DNA from: JBDGYW01 sp964580055
GTDB lineage: Bacteria; Gemmatimonadota; Gemmatimonadetes; Gemmatimonadales; GWC2-71-9
DNA length: 64,000 bases
Reading direction: 5' to 3'
NCBI GenBank assembly: GCA_964580055.1
Contig: CAZOJI010000013.1
Location: forward strand, 27,074-91,073
The translations under genes were made by a program, and so were the position numbers. Each line of letters begins with the position of its first letter. Positions within the stretch are counted from its first letter, which is position 1. The notes below the pieces were generated by a model. It was not told the DNA's origin. It saw nothing but the letters and a program-made list of their open reading frames with translations, and did not search any database. Below, in pieces: positions 17,019-25,585 of the stretch.

Positions 17019-18641
17019 TCACTCCAATACGGACAGGTATTTTTTCCAGGGACCCACCTCCGCATCCCACTGTCTCGCCATCACGCGCGCTATCTGGGCT
17101 ATGTGGGCGAGATCGTGGACCGCCCAGGTGGCGATCAGCTGGCCCATGGTAACTCGCCCGAACTCGGGGTGCGTGCCGCTTAGTTCCAGCTTCTCGGGCG
17201 TTAGCTCGAAGTCCTGCAAGACGTCGAGATTCCTGCGCCGCAGCTCCGCGAAACGTTGCAATAGCTCGTTGACCGACTTCCCCTCAGCGTACTTCCCAAA
17301 AGCGAACCGTTCGAACGGCTCGAATGCCAGCGATTCACCGTGCTCCAGTATGATGTGAGCGCGAGGTACCCAATCAGCCTCCTCACCGTGAATGAGATGG
17401 GCCACGATGTCGTGCGCGCTCCAAGTGTCCGGCCCCTCGTTGTTCGCGGTCCAATCGTCGGACAATCCGGAAAGAAGTGCCTTCAGAGTGGACGGCGTGC
17501 GCTCGAGAATCTGTTTGGCGCTTTCGTGGTCGAATTTCATATGCCTGGTGCGTGAAGTCACCGGTACAGATCGGTATGGGCCGCTTTGGGGTCGCCGTCG
17601 GCATGGTGAGGTGCCACGATTGCCATGCTGTTTCCTGGAAGTCTCCGATTCGTCATTGGTGACTCTCAGAACCGCGGCCCCTGACAGCAGGCCGTTCCGC
17701 AGGTCTTCCAGAGCCTGGTTGGCGTTCTCCAACCGGTATTCCTCCACGTGTGTCTCTACCGGTACCTTGGGTGCGAGTTCCATGAACTCCTCTCCATCAT
17801 GCCTGGTGAGGTTGGCCACTGAGTGGATGCTGCGCTCCATCCAAAGTATCTGGTAGGGAAAGGACGGTATTTCGCTCATGTGAATACCAGCGCAGACTAC
17901 TGTGCCGCCGGGAGCCACCGCTCTGAGAGCGGCCGGGACCAGCGAGCCCACCGGAGCGAATATTATCGCCGCATCCAGCAATTCCGGAGCCTGCTCCTCG
18001 GATGAACCTGCCCATTCGGCTCCAAGGTGCCGTGCGAACGACTGAGCCTGCGAGTCCCCGGGTCGCGTGAAGGCGAACAGCCGGCGTCCCTCGTAGTGCG
18101 CCACTTGCGCCACGATATGTGCGGCGGCGCCGAACCCGTACAGGCCCAGTCTGTGCGCATCACCGGCGGCAACGAGGGAGCGGTGGCCGATCAGACCCGC
18201 GCAGAGCAGCGGCGCCGCTTTGGTATCGGAATACCGCGAAGGTACCGGAAAGGCGAACCGCTCATCTGCGACAGTCAGCTCGGAGAAACCGCCGTTGATC
18301 TGGTAGCCGGTGAACTTGGCTTGGGAACAAAGGTTTTCACAGCCGGTCCGGCAGTATTGGCACTCTCCGCATGTCCATCCCAGCCATGGCACACCCACGC
18401 GATCGCCCTCGGAGTAACGTTCAACGCCCTCTCCAGCCCGGACGACCCTGCCGACTATCTCGTGTCCCAAGATCAGCGGCAGCTTGGGCTCTGTGAGATC
18501 GCCGTCGTAGACGTGTAGGTCGGTGCGACAGACCGCGCAGGCTCCGACCTCTAGGAGAACTTGGCCCGGGCCGGGTTGAGGCTCGGGAACATCCATCTCG
18601 ACCAGGGGGGTTCCGACGGCTTGTAGGACCATGGCTTTCAT
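17019..18641 (-). CDS. Zinc alcohol dehydrogenase joined in frame to a DinB-family domain
   Basis: A 540-residue open frame. Residues 1-330 are a zinc-dependent MDR dehydrogenase: catalytic-site Cys and GHE (CAVCRTDLHVYDGD, LILGHEIVGRV), structural-zinc cysteines CGECQYCRTGCENLC, and nucleotide site LYGFGAAAH. Residues 368-540 are a DinB/DfsB-like four-helix domain (TWSAHDIVAHLIHGEEADWV, GQLIATWAVHDLAHIAQIAR). The linker, about residues 331-367, is Arg/Ser/Pro-rich and reads like untranslated sequence. The DinB part has its own ATG at 17540 with a weak AGG. It may be a true fusion, or two genes after loss of the first stop codon. The ADH start at 18641 has GAGGGG upstream. Confidence 0.85.
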   Translation of the reverse strand: MKAMVLQAVGTPLVEMDVPEPQPGPGQVLLEVGACAVCRTDLHVYDGDLTEPKLPLILGHEIVGRVVRAGEGVERYSEGDRVGVPWLGWTCGECQYCRTGCENLCSQAKFTGYQINGGFSELTVADERFAFPVPSRYSDTKAAPLLCAGLIGHRSLVAAGDAHRLGLYGFGAAAHIVAQVAHYEGRRLFAFTRPGDSQAQSFARHLGAEWAGSSEEQAPELLDAAIIFAPVGSLVPAALRAVAPGGTVVCAGIHMSEIPSFPYQILWMERSIHSVANLTRHDGEEFMELAPKVPVETHVEEYRLENANQALEDLRNGLLSGAAVLRVTNDESETSRKQHGNRGTSPCRRRPQSGPYRSVPVTSRTRHMKFDHESAKQILERTPSTLKALLSGLSDDWTANNEGPDTWSAHDIVAHLIHGEEADWVPRAHIILEHGESLAFEPFERFAFGKYAEGKSVNELLQRFAELRRRNLDVLQDFELTPEKLELSGTHPEFGRVTMGQLIATWAVHDLAHIAQIARVMARQWDAEVGPWKKYLSVLE

Positions 18642-18683
18642 AGCATCTGCCCCTCGCTTTTCACGCCGCCTGCAGGGTTGCTG

Positions 18684-19082
18684 CTAGCGCCTTCGCTTGA
18701 GCCTGTCGATCTCGCGGCGCTCCCTCTTTGTGGGACGACCCTTGGTGCGGAAAGATGTCTCCGGTTGCGACTTGAGATGGAGCGCCAGCTCCTCACGCTT
18801 GTACAGCGACTCGGCGGTTTCCTCGTAAAGGGTCTGGGCAATCTTGGCGGGTCCCCGCTTGTGTGCGAGACCCCGGACAACAACCAGCTGCTCAAATGGG
18901 CCTTTGCGAACCCTCACCTCGTCGCCGACACGAACCTGCTTTGCCCGCTTTGCACGGTGCCCGTTCAGGTGGATCTTGCCGCCGCTTATCGCCTCAGAGG
19001 CCATGGACCTGGTCTTGTAGAACCGGGCAGCCCAAAGCCATTGGTCCAGCCGAACTGCCGTGGTGTCGTCGGGTGCGTTCAT
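18684..19082 (-). CDS. hslR: S4-domain RNA-binding heat-shock protein Hsp15
   Basis: A 132-residue protein. An S4 domain occupies residues about 8-70 (VRLDQWLWAARFYKTRSMASEAI, GKIHLNGHRAKRAKQVRVGDEV), followed by a basic tail (RPTKRERREIDRLKRRR). Hsp15 rescues stalled 50S subunits carrying nascent chains. ATG at 19082 is chosen because the family starts just before RLDQWLW; the upstream frame to 19238 runs into a repeat. Confidence 0.92.
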   Translation of the reverse strand: MNAPDDTTAVRLDQWLWAARFYKTRSMASEAISGGKIHLNGHRAKRAKQVRVGDEVRVRKGPFEQLVVVRGLAHKRGPAKIAQTLYEETAESLYKREELALHLKSQPETSFRTKGRPTKRERREIDRLKRRR

Positions 19083-19174
19083 GGGCGGTGTGTGGCTCCG
19101 GTTGACACCTTGAGCTTTTGGGTGACAAAGGGAATCTAGTGGTGGTGAAGGGGAGTAGGGAGCAAGCGAAGTAA

Positions 19175-19255
19175 GAATGTCCAACACGGAATGCTCAATG
19201 TCCAATATCCGAGTGACTCTCCCTTGGCCATTGGACATTGGACACTGAGCATTCT
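19175..19255. repeat. Intergenic inverted repeat, copy A
   Basis: The left arm contains ATGCTCAATGTCCAAT. The right arm is an imperfect complement (ATTGGACATTGGACACTGAGCAT). The first 23 bases (starting AATGTCCAACACGGAATG) match copy B at 22251 onwards in 22 of 23 positions. The word AGTAGGGAG lies just upstream at 19154-19162. The repeat lies between hslR and a secreted hypothetical gene. Confidence 0.85.
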
Positions 19256-19256
19256 C

Positions 19257-19997
19257 CTACCGCTGCCGCACAATCCCACCATGCGTATCCTGATGCTTCA
19301 TTATCAGGCTACGCATGTATACGCTCACCATTTGCGAACTCTCAAACCCCGCCTCTCGCGCGGCCGCATCTTGTTCGTCCGCGGACATAGGCACGCGCGC
19401 TGCAAAGTGCTGCAGGTCCCGGAAGATGCCCAAGGTGAACGAATCCCACGGAGCGCCGCACACTCTCGTGAAGATCATCCGCTCGGGTCTGCCTGTGAGT
19501 CTTTGGTACTCGTTCTCCATCTCGCGCTCGCGAAACAACTCGTCGCGCTTTCCAGGCAGCGCGATGAAGATCTCAGTGTGGAAATAGCCGCCGCCGCTCA
19601 CGATCTGATGCATCGTTTCGACGGGCGGGCCAAGCACGTAGAGATCCTCGCGCCAAGCCACCAGAGGATCCAATTGCTGCCTGAAAGCAGTTTCGCTCGT
19701 ACCGGAGGCGTTCGCCGCCTGCTCGCGGCGAGCCACGCGATCGGGACGGTAGTAGTCCACGAAGCTGCCCATCGGATACATGATCTGCAGGTCCCAGTGA
19801 TCGCCCTGAGCGTGTCGCAGAATGACCGGTGTCGGCTCCCCTGCGGCCTCGAACACGCTCATCCTGTCCAGGTGCGCGTCGATCAGCTCGAGGAGCTTCC
19901 CCGGCGCCGCGCGCACGAAGTGGGTCCGGTACAAGTAGGTGGTGTCGGCCTGGGCAGCGGCCAGGCTGAGCAATGCTGCGGTCAAGAGCACGTGCAT
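19257..19997 (-). CDS. Secreted conserved hypothetical protein
   Basis: A 246-residue protein with a Sec signal (LLTAALLSLAAAQA). I do not recognise the family with certainty. The N-terminal part (YLYRTHFVRAAPGKLLELID, PVILRHAQGDHWDLQIMYP) and a similar second part (FHTEIFIALPGKRDELFREREME) look like two alpha-beta repeats, as in dimeric alpha/beta-barrel or NIPSNAP-like proteins. That is a structural guess. ATG at 19997 has GGAG upstream. It ends two bases from repeat copy A. Confidence 0.72.
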   Translation of the reverse strand: MHVLLTAALLSLAAAQADTTYLYRTHFVRAAPGKLLELIDAHLDRMSVFEAAGEPTPVILRHAQGDHWDLQIMYPMGSFVDYYRPDRVARREQAANASGTSETAFRQQLDPLVAWREDLYVLGPPVETMHQIVSGGGYFHTEIFIALPGKRDELFREREMENEYQRLTGRPERMIFTRVCGAPWDSFTLGIFRDLQHFAARVPMSADEQDAAAREAGFESSQMVSVYMRSLIMKHQDTHGGIVRQR

Positions 19998-20745
19998 GCG
20001 GAAGTCTCCGTTGTGTCTTGGATGTGTGGTTCTCTGAATCGGGAAAGTGGCGACTCAACCGTTGTGTTGCAACTGTGGCTGCGCCGTCGCGTCGAAGATG
20101 GGCTTTCGGGACGCGGTTTGAGGGCATATGTATGTGCTGCAGTGGAGCGGCGCGGATCAAGCGTTTCACACAGCCACAGTGTCTAACTCCATGCGCACTA
20201 TCCGAGGCATGGTGTGGATCCCAAACTGTCGAAAGAGCTCGAGCTAAATCCGGCTGAAGCGGACGCGATTGATGTGGAGTTTGCGTTGAATGGCGACACA
20301 CTGGCGTTCGAGAGACTGTACCGGCCGTGTGACGATTCGCACCTATGACGGGGATACAGACACAGAGGATCTGGCAGATAGAATCAGGCTGTCCTCCATG
20401 GATGGAGAGATAACGATCGACGGTGCCATCGGCGACATCGAGCTTCGGCACCGGGGGCGGTGGCGCAGGCGCTGAGCCGCTGCTGCACGCTTCACGCTGT
20501 CCGCTCACCGCGCTGCCTGCTCCCCAACACCCGACGACCACAAGGCAGCGTGCTCCTTACCCACCACTGCCCGCTCCCCCAAAAGAGCGGTGCCGTTTAA
20601 CATCACATCATCGCAAGCTCGACTAGAGCAATTGCCCTTCAAGAACTCTGTTCGGCATTACATTTGGTGTCGCGGGGGCGTTGGTTTGCCCAGGTGACGG
20701 GAGCCTGCGCTCCGCCGATTAATCGTTTTTCGCGGTCGAGGAATC
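19998..20745. other. Gene-poor region with decayed coding fragments
   Basis: 748 bases with no intact gene. It contains an ECF sigma-factor-like stub and an adjacent beta-repeat-like stub (annotated separately). A C-rich stretch near 20520-20590 resembles worn intergenic repeat sequence. Confidence 0.5.
20214..20475 (+). pseudogene. Remnant of an ECF sigma factor plus a DUF4097-like fragment
   Basis: A GTG frame at 20214-20348 (44 codons) ends in NGDTLAFERLYRPCDDSHL. GDxxAFERLYR is the classic start of ECF sigma region 2, but the frame stops there. In another frame, from about 20326 to 20475, the sequence reads DRIRLSSMDGEITIDGAIGDIEL, which resembles the repeated turns of DUF4097/adhesin-like proteins that often neighbour ECF sigma factors. 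A deletion joining the two would explain the arrangement. The call rests on short motifs only. Confidence 0.4.
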
Positions 20746-22221
20746 ATGTCAGACGTCACACCATCCACCGTCAGGACGATGACCGGCGACATGCCGGCCA
20801 GCCAGTTCCGCAAGTACGGCCACCAGATAGTCGACTGGATAGCAGACTTCTTCGAGGGAATCGACGATATCCGCGTCACACCGACCGTGGAGCCGGGATT
20901 CCTGAAGAAGACGCTGCCGGATACCGCGCCGACGGAGGGCGAGAGTATGGATTCGATCCTCGCCGACGTAGATCGCCTGATAATGCCGGGCATGACCCAC
21001 TGGAACCACCCGTCGTTCCACGCATACTTCAACTCCAGCGGCTCGGGTCCGGGTGTTCTCGGTGAACTGCTCTCGTCGGCATTCAACATCAACGCCATGC
21101 TGTGGGAGTCATGCCCCTCGGCCACCGAACTGGAAGAGGTGATGCTGGGTTGGCTCCGCAAGTTAGTGGCGCTGCCTGACGACTTCTGGGGCATCATCTA
21201 CGACGGGGCATCCACCGGCAATCTTTGCGGTCTCGCCGCCGCGCGTGCGAGGGTCGGGGTGGACGTGCGCGAGCAGGGGCTTTCCGGCCGCTCGGATGTG
21301 CCGCGCCTCAGGCTTTATGCCTCGAGAGACGTTCACTCCTCCGTCGACAAAGCCGCACTAACGCTCGGCCTGGGAAGAGCGGGCGTGCGCAAAATCCCTA
21401 CCGACCAAGCCTTTCGGATGCGTCTCGATCTTCTGCAGCAGGCGATAGCGGAGGATCGCGAGGAGGGTTGTTTGCCGTTCTGCGTAGTAGGGTCGGTGGG
21501 CACCACATCCACGACCGCCATCGACCCGATGCGGGAGATAGCCGAGGTCTGCAAGCGGGAAGAACTGTGGCTGCACGTAGACGCGGCACACGCGGGCGCC
21601 GCGGCCATAGTACCCGAGATGCGTTACGTGCTCGATGGCTGCGAGCACGCCGACTCGCTGCTCCTCAATCCCCACAAGTGGATGTTCGTGCCGATGGACC
21701 TCTCCGCGTTCTACACGCGGCACCCCGAGATCTTGAAGAACGCATTCAGCCTGATCCCCGATTACCTGCGCACCGCTCACGACGAGGCGGTTCAGAACTA
21801 CATGGATTACGGGATCGCATTGGGGCGCAGGTTCCGCGCCTTGAAACTCTGGTTTGTGCTGCGCTATTTCGGCACGGACGGGCTGGTGGCGCGGCTACGC
21901 GAGCACATCCGGTTGGGGCAAATGTTCGCCGAGTGGATCGACGGACACACCGACTTCACTCGCATGGCCCCAACGCCGCTCAGCACTGTCTGTTTCTGCG
22001 CGACGCCCACCGGTTTCGTGAACGCCGAGAGTCTGAACCTGATCAACCGCAAGCTGATGGAGGCTGTCAACAGATCAGGCAAGGCGTACATAACGCACAC
22101 AATGCTCGGCGACCGCCTGGTTCTCAGGTTTGTGGTCTCGCAGCTCAAGACGACCGAAGAGCACGTGAGGAGTGCGTGGGAAGTGATTCAGGCGAAGCTA
22201 AGGGAGATACGAGGAGGGTAG
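20746..22221 (+). CDS. Pyridoxal-dependent aromatic amino acid decarboxylase family protein
   Basis: A 491-residue group II decarboxylase. The PLP-lysine is in NPHKWM (about residue 309). The substrate/PLP region HWNHPSFHAYFNSSGSGP and the Asp-containing HVDAAHAGAA are conserved. It resembles aromatic-L-amino-acid (Trp/Tyr/DOPA) decarboxylases; exact substrate cannot be read from sequence. A GAGGAATC Shine-Dalgarno precedes the ATG. The stop is 22 bases before repeat copy B, ahead of a transporter on the same strand. Confidence 0.92.
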   Translation: MSDVTPSTVRTMTGDMPASQFRKYGHQIVDWIADFFEGIDDIRVTPTVEPGFLKKTLPDTAPTEGESMDSILADVDRLIMPGMTHWNHPSFHAYFNSSGSGPGVLGELLSSAFNINAMLWESCPSATELEEVMLGWLRKLVALPDDFWGIIYDGASTGNLCGLAAARARVGVDVREQGLSGRSDVPRLRLYASRDVHSSVDKAALTLGLGRAGVRKIPTDQAFRMRLDLLQQAIAEDREEGCLPFCVVGSVGTTSTTAIDPMREIAEVCKREELWLHVDAAHAGAAAIVPEMRYVLDGCEHADSLLLNPHKWMFVPMDLSAFYTRHPEILKNAFSLIPDYLRTAHDEAVQNYMDYGIALGRRFRALKLWFVLRYFGTDGLVARLREHIRLGQMFAEWIDGHTDFTRMAPTPLSTVCFCATPTGFVNAESLNLINRKLMEAVNRSGKAYITHTMLGDRLVLRFVVSQLKTTEEHVRSAWEVIQAKLREIRGG

Positions 22222-22242
22222 AGGAACGTCGAACAAGGAGTT

Positions 22243-22332
22243 GAATGGCCAATGTCCAACACGGAATGCCCAACTCTCAAGTGTCGTACCCTTGGACATT
22301 GGCCATTCCTTGTTGGATATTGAGAATTCCAA
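22243..22332. repeat. Intergenic inverted repeat, copy B
   Basis: GAATGGCCAATGTCCA (22243-22258) is perfectly complementary to TGGACATTGGCCATTC (22293-22308), with a 34-base loop. It shares a 22/23-base word with copy A at 19175. It fills the gap between the decarboxylase and the Nramp-like transporter. Confidence 0.9.
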
Positions 22333-22343
22333 GGGGCAAGCCA

Positions 22344-23603
22344 TTGAATCCGCCAACCCACCGCTTCTGGTCCGCCTTCGGCCCTGGCCTCCTCTGGGCC
22401 GCTGCGGCTATCGGCGTCTCCCACCTGGTCCAGTCCACGCGCGCCGGCGCCATCGGCGGGTTCGCCCTGTGCGGGGTCATCCTGCTGGCTCTGATCTTCA
22501 AGTACCCGTTCTTCGAATATGGACCCCGATACGCAGCTGCGACGCGCGAGAGTCTGGTGGAGGGTTACTTCCGGATCGGGCGCTGGGCGCTGTGGCTCTA
22601 CCTGCTGATCACGATTTCCACCTGCCTCTTCGTGCAGACGGCGGTGGTGATGTTCACGGCGTACCTGCTGGGGTTTGCGTTCGGCCTCAGCTGGTCGCTG
22701 CCGGCGATCGCGGGCGTGCTCATTGGCGTGTGTGCGGCGATACTGTGGTTGGGCCGGTTCAAGGGCCTCGATTTGGCAGTGAAGTTCGTAATGGCGCTGC
22801 TCGCGGTCTCGACCTTGGCCGCCGCGATCGTATCGCTGCCGCAGGCGGATTTCTCCACCCTAGCTCTGTGGCCGAACGGTATCGGCGAGGTGATCCCGTT
22901 CGCGTTCCTGCTGGCGCTGGCAGGTTGGATGCCGTCGGCGTTCGACATCTCGGTCTGGAGCTCGCTGTGGACTCTCGCCAAGGACGAATCCTCGGGCGTG
23001 AAGTGCTCGGTACGCGCGGCGCGGCTCGACTTTCAGATCGGCTACGTGGGGACCGCCTGTCTCGCGTTCGCGTTCGTGATACTCGGCGCCGGAGTGATGT
23101 TCGGTTCCGGCGAGTCGTTCAGCGCGGCGGGCACAGTGTTTTCCACGCAGTTGATAGATCTCTACAGTCAGACGCTGGGTGCCTGGACCCGGCCGGTCAT
23201 ACTGGTAGCCGTCGTCACCACGATGTTCTCCACCACGCTCACGGTTGTGGACGGATTTCCCCGCGCCATCGAGCGGGCGGTTCGCAATCTCCGCCTGAGT
23301 CAGCCTACCACCATAGACGCCCCGGCCGCCGGAAAGCCCTACTGGATCAGCGTGGCGGTTCTGGCGGTATCAACGGTGGCCGTGCTGGCGTTGTTCATCG
23401 GCAACCTCACGACGATGGTGGACTTCGCCACGATCGTATCGTTCTTGACCGCGCCGGCGTTGGGGTACCTGAACCTGCGAGCAGTGACGGCGCCGGAGGT
23501 GCCGGAGGAGCACAGGCCGGGCAGAGCGATGGTGGCACTCTCGTGGGTGGGATTGGTGGTGTTGGGAGGGGTTGGTGTGGTTTACCTGATTTCGTTGTTT
23601 TAG
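22344..23603 (+). CDS. Nramp-related membrane transporter
   Basis: A 419-residue protein with about 11 transmembrane helices. It has Nramp-family layout: FGPGLLWAAAAIGVSHLVQSTRAGA in helix 1, DISVW in helix 6. The metal-coordinating DPGN of helix 1 is replaced by GVSH, and the helix-6 MPH by MPSAFD. Transport of classical Mn2+/Fe2+ is therefore doubtful, as in known Nramp-related outgroups. TTG at 22344 with AAGGGG upstream is the likely start; a longer ATG frame at 22245 would translate the repeat. The decarboxylase lies upstream on the same strand. Confidence 0.82.
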   Translation: MNPPTHRFWSAFGPGLLWAAAAIGVSHLVQSTRAGAIGGFALCGVILLALIFKYPFFEYGPRYAAATRESLVEGYFRIGRWALWLYLLITISTCLFVQTAVVMFTAYLLGFAFGLSWSLPAIAGVLIGVCAAILWLGRFKGLDLAVKFVMALLAVSTLAAAIVSLPQADFSTLALWPNGIGEVIPFAFLLALAGWMPSAFDISVWSSLWTLAKDESSGVKCSVRAARLDFQIGYVGTACLAFAFVILGAGVMFGSGESFSAAGTVFSTQLIDLYSQTLGAWTRPVILVAVVTTMFSTTLTVVDGFPRAIERAVRNLRLSQPTTIDAPAAGKPYWISVAVLAVSTVAVLALFIGNLTTMVDFATIVSFLTAPALGYLNLRAVTAPEVPEEHRPGRAMVALSWVGLVVLGGVGVVYLISLF

Positions 23604-23807
23604 TGTCGGGAGAGCTTTGGATTATGATGGCGGCGGTGGGAACAGAAGTCCGTTTCGGTAGCGCGGGAAAAACCGCGGTGCGGCATTGGGTATTGCTGCA
23701 CGGCTGAGGGACCTGAAGGTGCGAACGCCAGTGGGCGCCGGAACTGCGGGCTAGACGGACTCGGCAGCAGGCCAAACAATACACTCATAGACCATATAGG
23801 AAGGCAT

Positions 23808-24905
23808 ATGTCCATTCGTGCAGCGGTGATGAAGGCTCCGGGGGAGCCGATAGAGATCTGGAACTTGAAAGACCCGGACATCGAGCCGGGGGGCATGCTG
23901 CTCGAGACAGTTGCAAGCGAAGTGTGTGGCACGGATGTCCACCTGTTTCACGGACGGTTGTCCGGGGTCCCGTACCCGATAGTGCCTGGCCACGTCAGCG
24001 TGGGGCGTGTACTGGAGATGCGGGACGTAGACGCCGACGCTCTTGGAACGCCGCTCGCCGTTGGCGACCTGGTGACCTTCTATGACGTACACGATATCTG
24101 CGGCAAATGTTTCTATTGCACGGTTACCAAGCAGACCAACCGCTGTCCCAGCAGGCGGGTTTACGGTATCACCGACTCGGCCAAGGATGGCCCGCTGGGC
24201 GGTTGGGCCGAGCGGATCTACATTAAGCCCGACGTGCGGACCGTGAAGATACCGGAGCATCTCAGTACTGACGCCGTCATCGGCGGCGGCTGCGGCATGT
24301 TCACCGGCTTCGGCGCGGTGGAGCGCAGTACCATTACGCTCGGTGACACAGTGGTGGTGCAGGGATCTGGTGCAGTTGGGTTGTCGGCCGCAGCCTTCGC
24401 TGCGCTCAAGGGCGCCACCACCGTGATTGTAATCGGCGCCCCCACTCAGCGCCTTGAGCTGGCGAAGACATTGGGCGCCGACAAGGTCCTTTCGATTCAG
24501 GCGGATGCTCCCGATACCCGCGAGAAGGCTGTAAAGGAACTGACCAGCGGGCGGGGGGCCGATGTCGTCATAGAGGCGTGCGGCAACGCCGACGCGATTC
24601 CTGAGGGCCTGCGTCTCGTCCGCGACGGCGGCAACTATGTGATCGTCGGACACTACACCGACGCCGGCGGGATCGAGATCAACCCGCACGTGGACATCAA
24701 CCGCAAGCACGTCGAGATCCGAGGGCAGTGGGGCACGGAATTCTCGCATGTGGTGCGCGCACTGAGGGTTCTGGCGAAACACCATGAGCGGTTACCGTTC
24801 GAGCGGATCATTGGCGCACGCTACGGACTGGACGGGGCCGATACAGCGCTTCACGACTTGGAAGCTCTGCGGGTGACGAAGGCGGTGATTGAGCCGGCGA
24901 AGTGA
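23808..24905 (+). CDS. Zinc-binding medium-chain dehydrogenase
   Basis: A 365-residue MDR-family oxidoreductase. Catalytic zinc ligands are in EVCGTDVHLFHG and PGHVSVGRV. Structural-zinc cysteines lie in CGKCFYCTVTKQTNRC, and the NAD(P) site is VVVQGSGAVGLSAAAFA. It resembles alcohol/threonine dehydrogenases; substrate unknown. An AGGAAGG Shine-Dalgarno sequence precedes the ATG. No partner gene is evident. Confidence 0.9.
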   Translation: MSIRAAVMKAPGEPIEIWNLKDPDIEPGGMLLETVASEVCGTDVHLFHGRLSGVPYPIVPGHVSVGRVLEMRDVDADALGTPLAVGDLVTFYDVHDICGKCFYCTVTKQTNRCPSRRVYGITDSAKDGPLGGWAERIYIKPDVRTVKIPEHLSTDAVIGGGCGMFTGFGAVERSTITLGDTVVVQGSGAVGLSAAAFAALKGATTVIVIGAPTQRLELAKTLGADKVLSIQADAPDTREKAVKELTSGRGADVVIEACGNADAIPEGLRLVRDGGNYVIVGHYTDAGGIEINPHVDINRKHVEIRGQWGTEFSHVVRALRVLAKHHERLPFERIIGARYGLDGADTALHDLEALRVTKAVIEPAK

Positions 24906-24930
24906 GTTGTGAGTAGGGAGTAGGGAAGGA
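24904..24930. repeat. GTGAGTAGGGAGT-type intergenic word
   Basis: A run of GAGTTGTGAGTAGGGAGTAGGG starts at the stop codon of the dehydrogenase. AGTAGGGAG (24912-24920) also occurs at 19154 and 59003, always at gene ends. Confidence 0.5.
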
Positions 24931-25084
24931 ACTGGAAGGAAGGGAGAGGGGAGCGGATGGCTGCGTGGCGGGTTTGGAGCGTGTCGAAATGCGTCTGCTG
25001 GCTGCACGGGGTCGTTGAGCTGCCGCCTGTCGACAGCAGTTCACCTGGGGTTTTCGGCGAGTCTTAACCGAAGGAGCGTTGATC

Positions 25085-25537
25085 ATGATCCGTAGCGCCT
25101 CCCGCAAGGTTCTACCCTGGGCCGTACTGGTTCTCGTAACCGCTGCCTGCGGGCCAAGCATCGCGCTGTTCAGCGAACGGGCATACAACCAGGCGACCAT
25201 GCTCAAGGTGAAATCCCTAGCGTTGATGGATCAGGCGACGGAATCTTACGCCGACCACTCGGAAGACGCGGAAGAACTGAGGATCGAGGTCGAAGCCGCG
25301 TACGAGTACGCCAGGGGCCGTCCCAAGAACGAGCTGTCCGCGCGGCAGTGGGAAATCCTGCGCGATCCGGACCGTAACCTGCTCGGCGGCTTCCTGCGCC
25401 GTTGGGAACAGCAGGGGCGCCTGAGCGAGATCTTTGTCACCGAGGCAAAAGGTCTCGTTGAGGATGCATTCGACCAGATCATCGGCCTGGAGAGCGGCAA
25501 GATCAGGCCTTCCGATGTTCAACCGATAGGCTCCTAG
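25085..25537 (+). CDS. Small helical lipoprotein of unknown function
   Basis: A 150-residue protein with a signal and lipobox (VLVLVTAAC). The rest is helical and charged (ALMDQATESYADHSEDAEELRIEVEAAYEYARG). No known domain is recognised. AAGGAG nine bases before ATG 25085 decides the start. It begins a three-gene plus-strand run with a small coiled-coil protein and an alpha/beta hydrolase. Confidence 0.75.
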   Translation: MIRSASRKVLPWAVLVLVTAACGPSIALFSERAYNQATMLKVKSLALMDQATESYADHSEDAEELRIEVEAAYEYARGRPKNELSARQWEILRDPDRNLLGGFLRRWEQQGRLSEIFVTEAKGLVEDAFDQIIGLESGKIRPSDVQPIGS

Positions 25538-25585
25538 GGTTTTGAAGCTCGGCGCTCGACTCGAACTTGAACGGAGGCACAGGTA

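Noticed and set aside
21225..22244. A 339-codon plus-strand frame overlapping the decarboxylase
   Set aside because: It is a shifted-frame shadow rich in Arg/Ala; the other frame has the PLP-lysine motif.
22241..23707. A 488-codon plus-strand frame over the Nramp-like gene
   Set aside because: Arg/Gly-rich shadow frame; the membrane-helix frame is the coding one.
23751..24785. A 344-codon minus-strand frame
   Set aside because: Antisense to the zinc dehydrogenase, which has intact zinc and NAD motifs.
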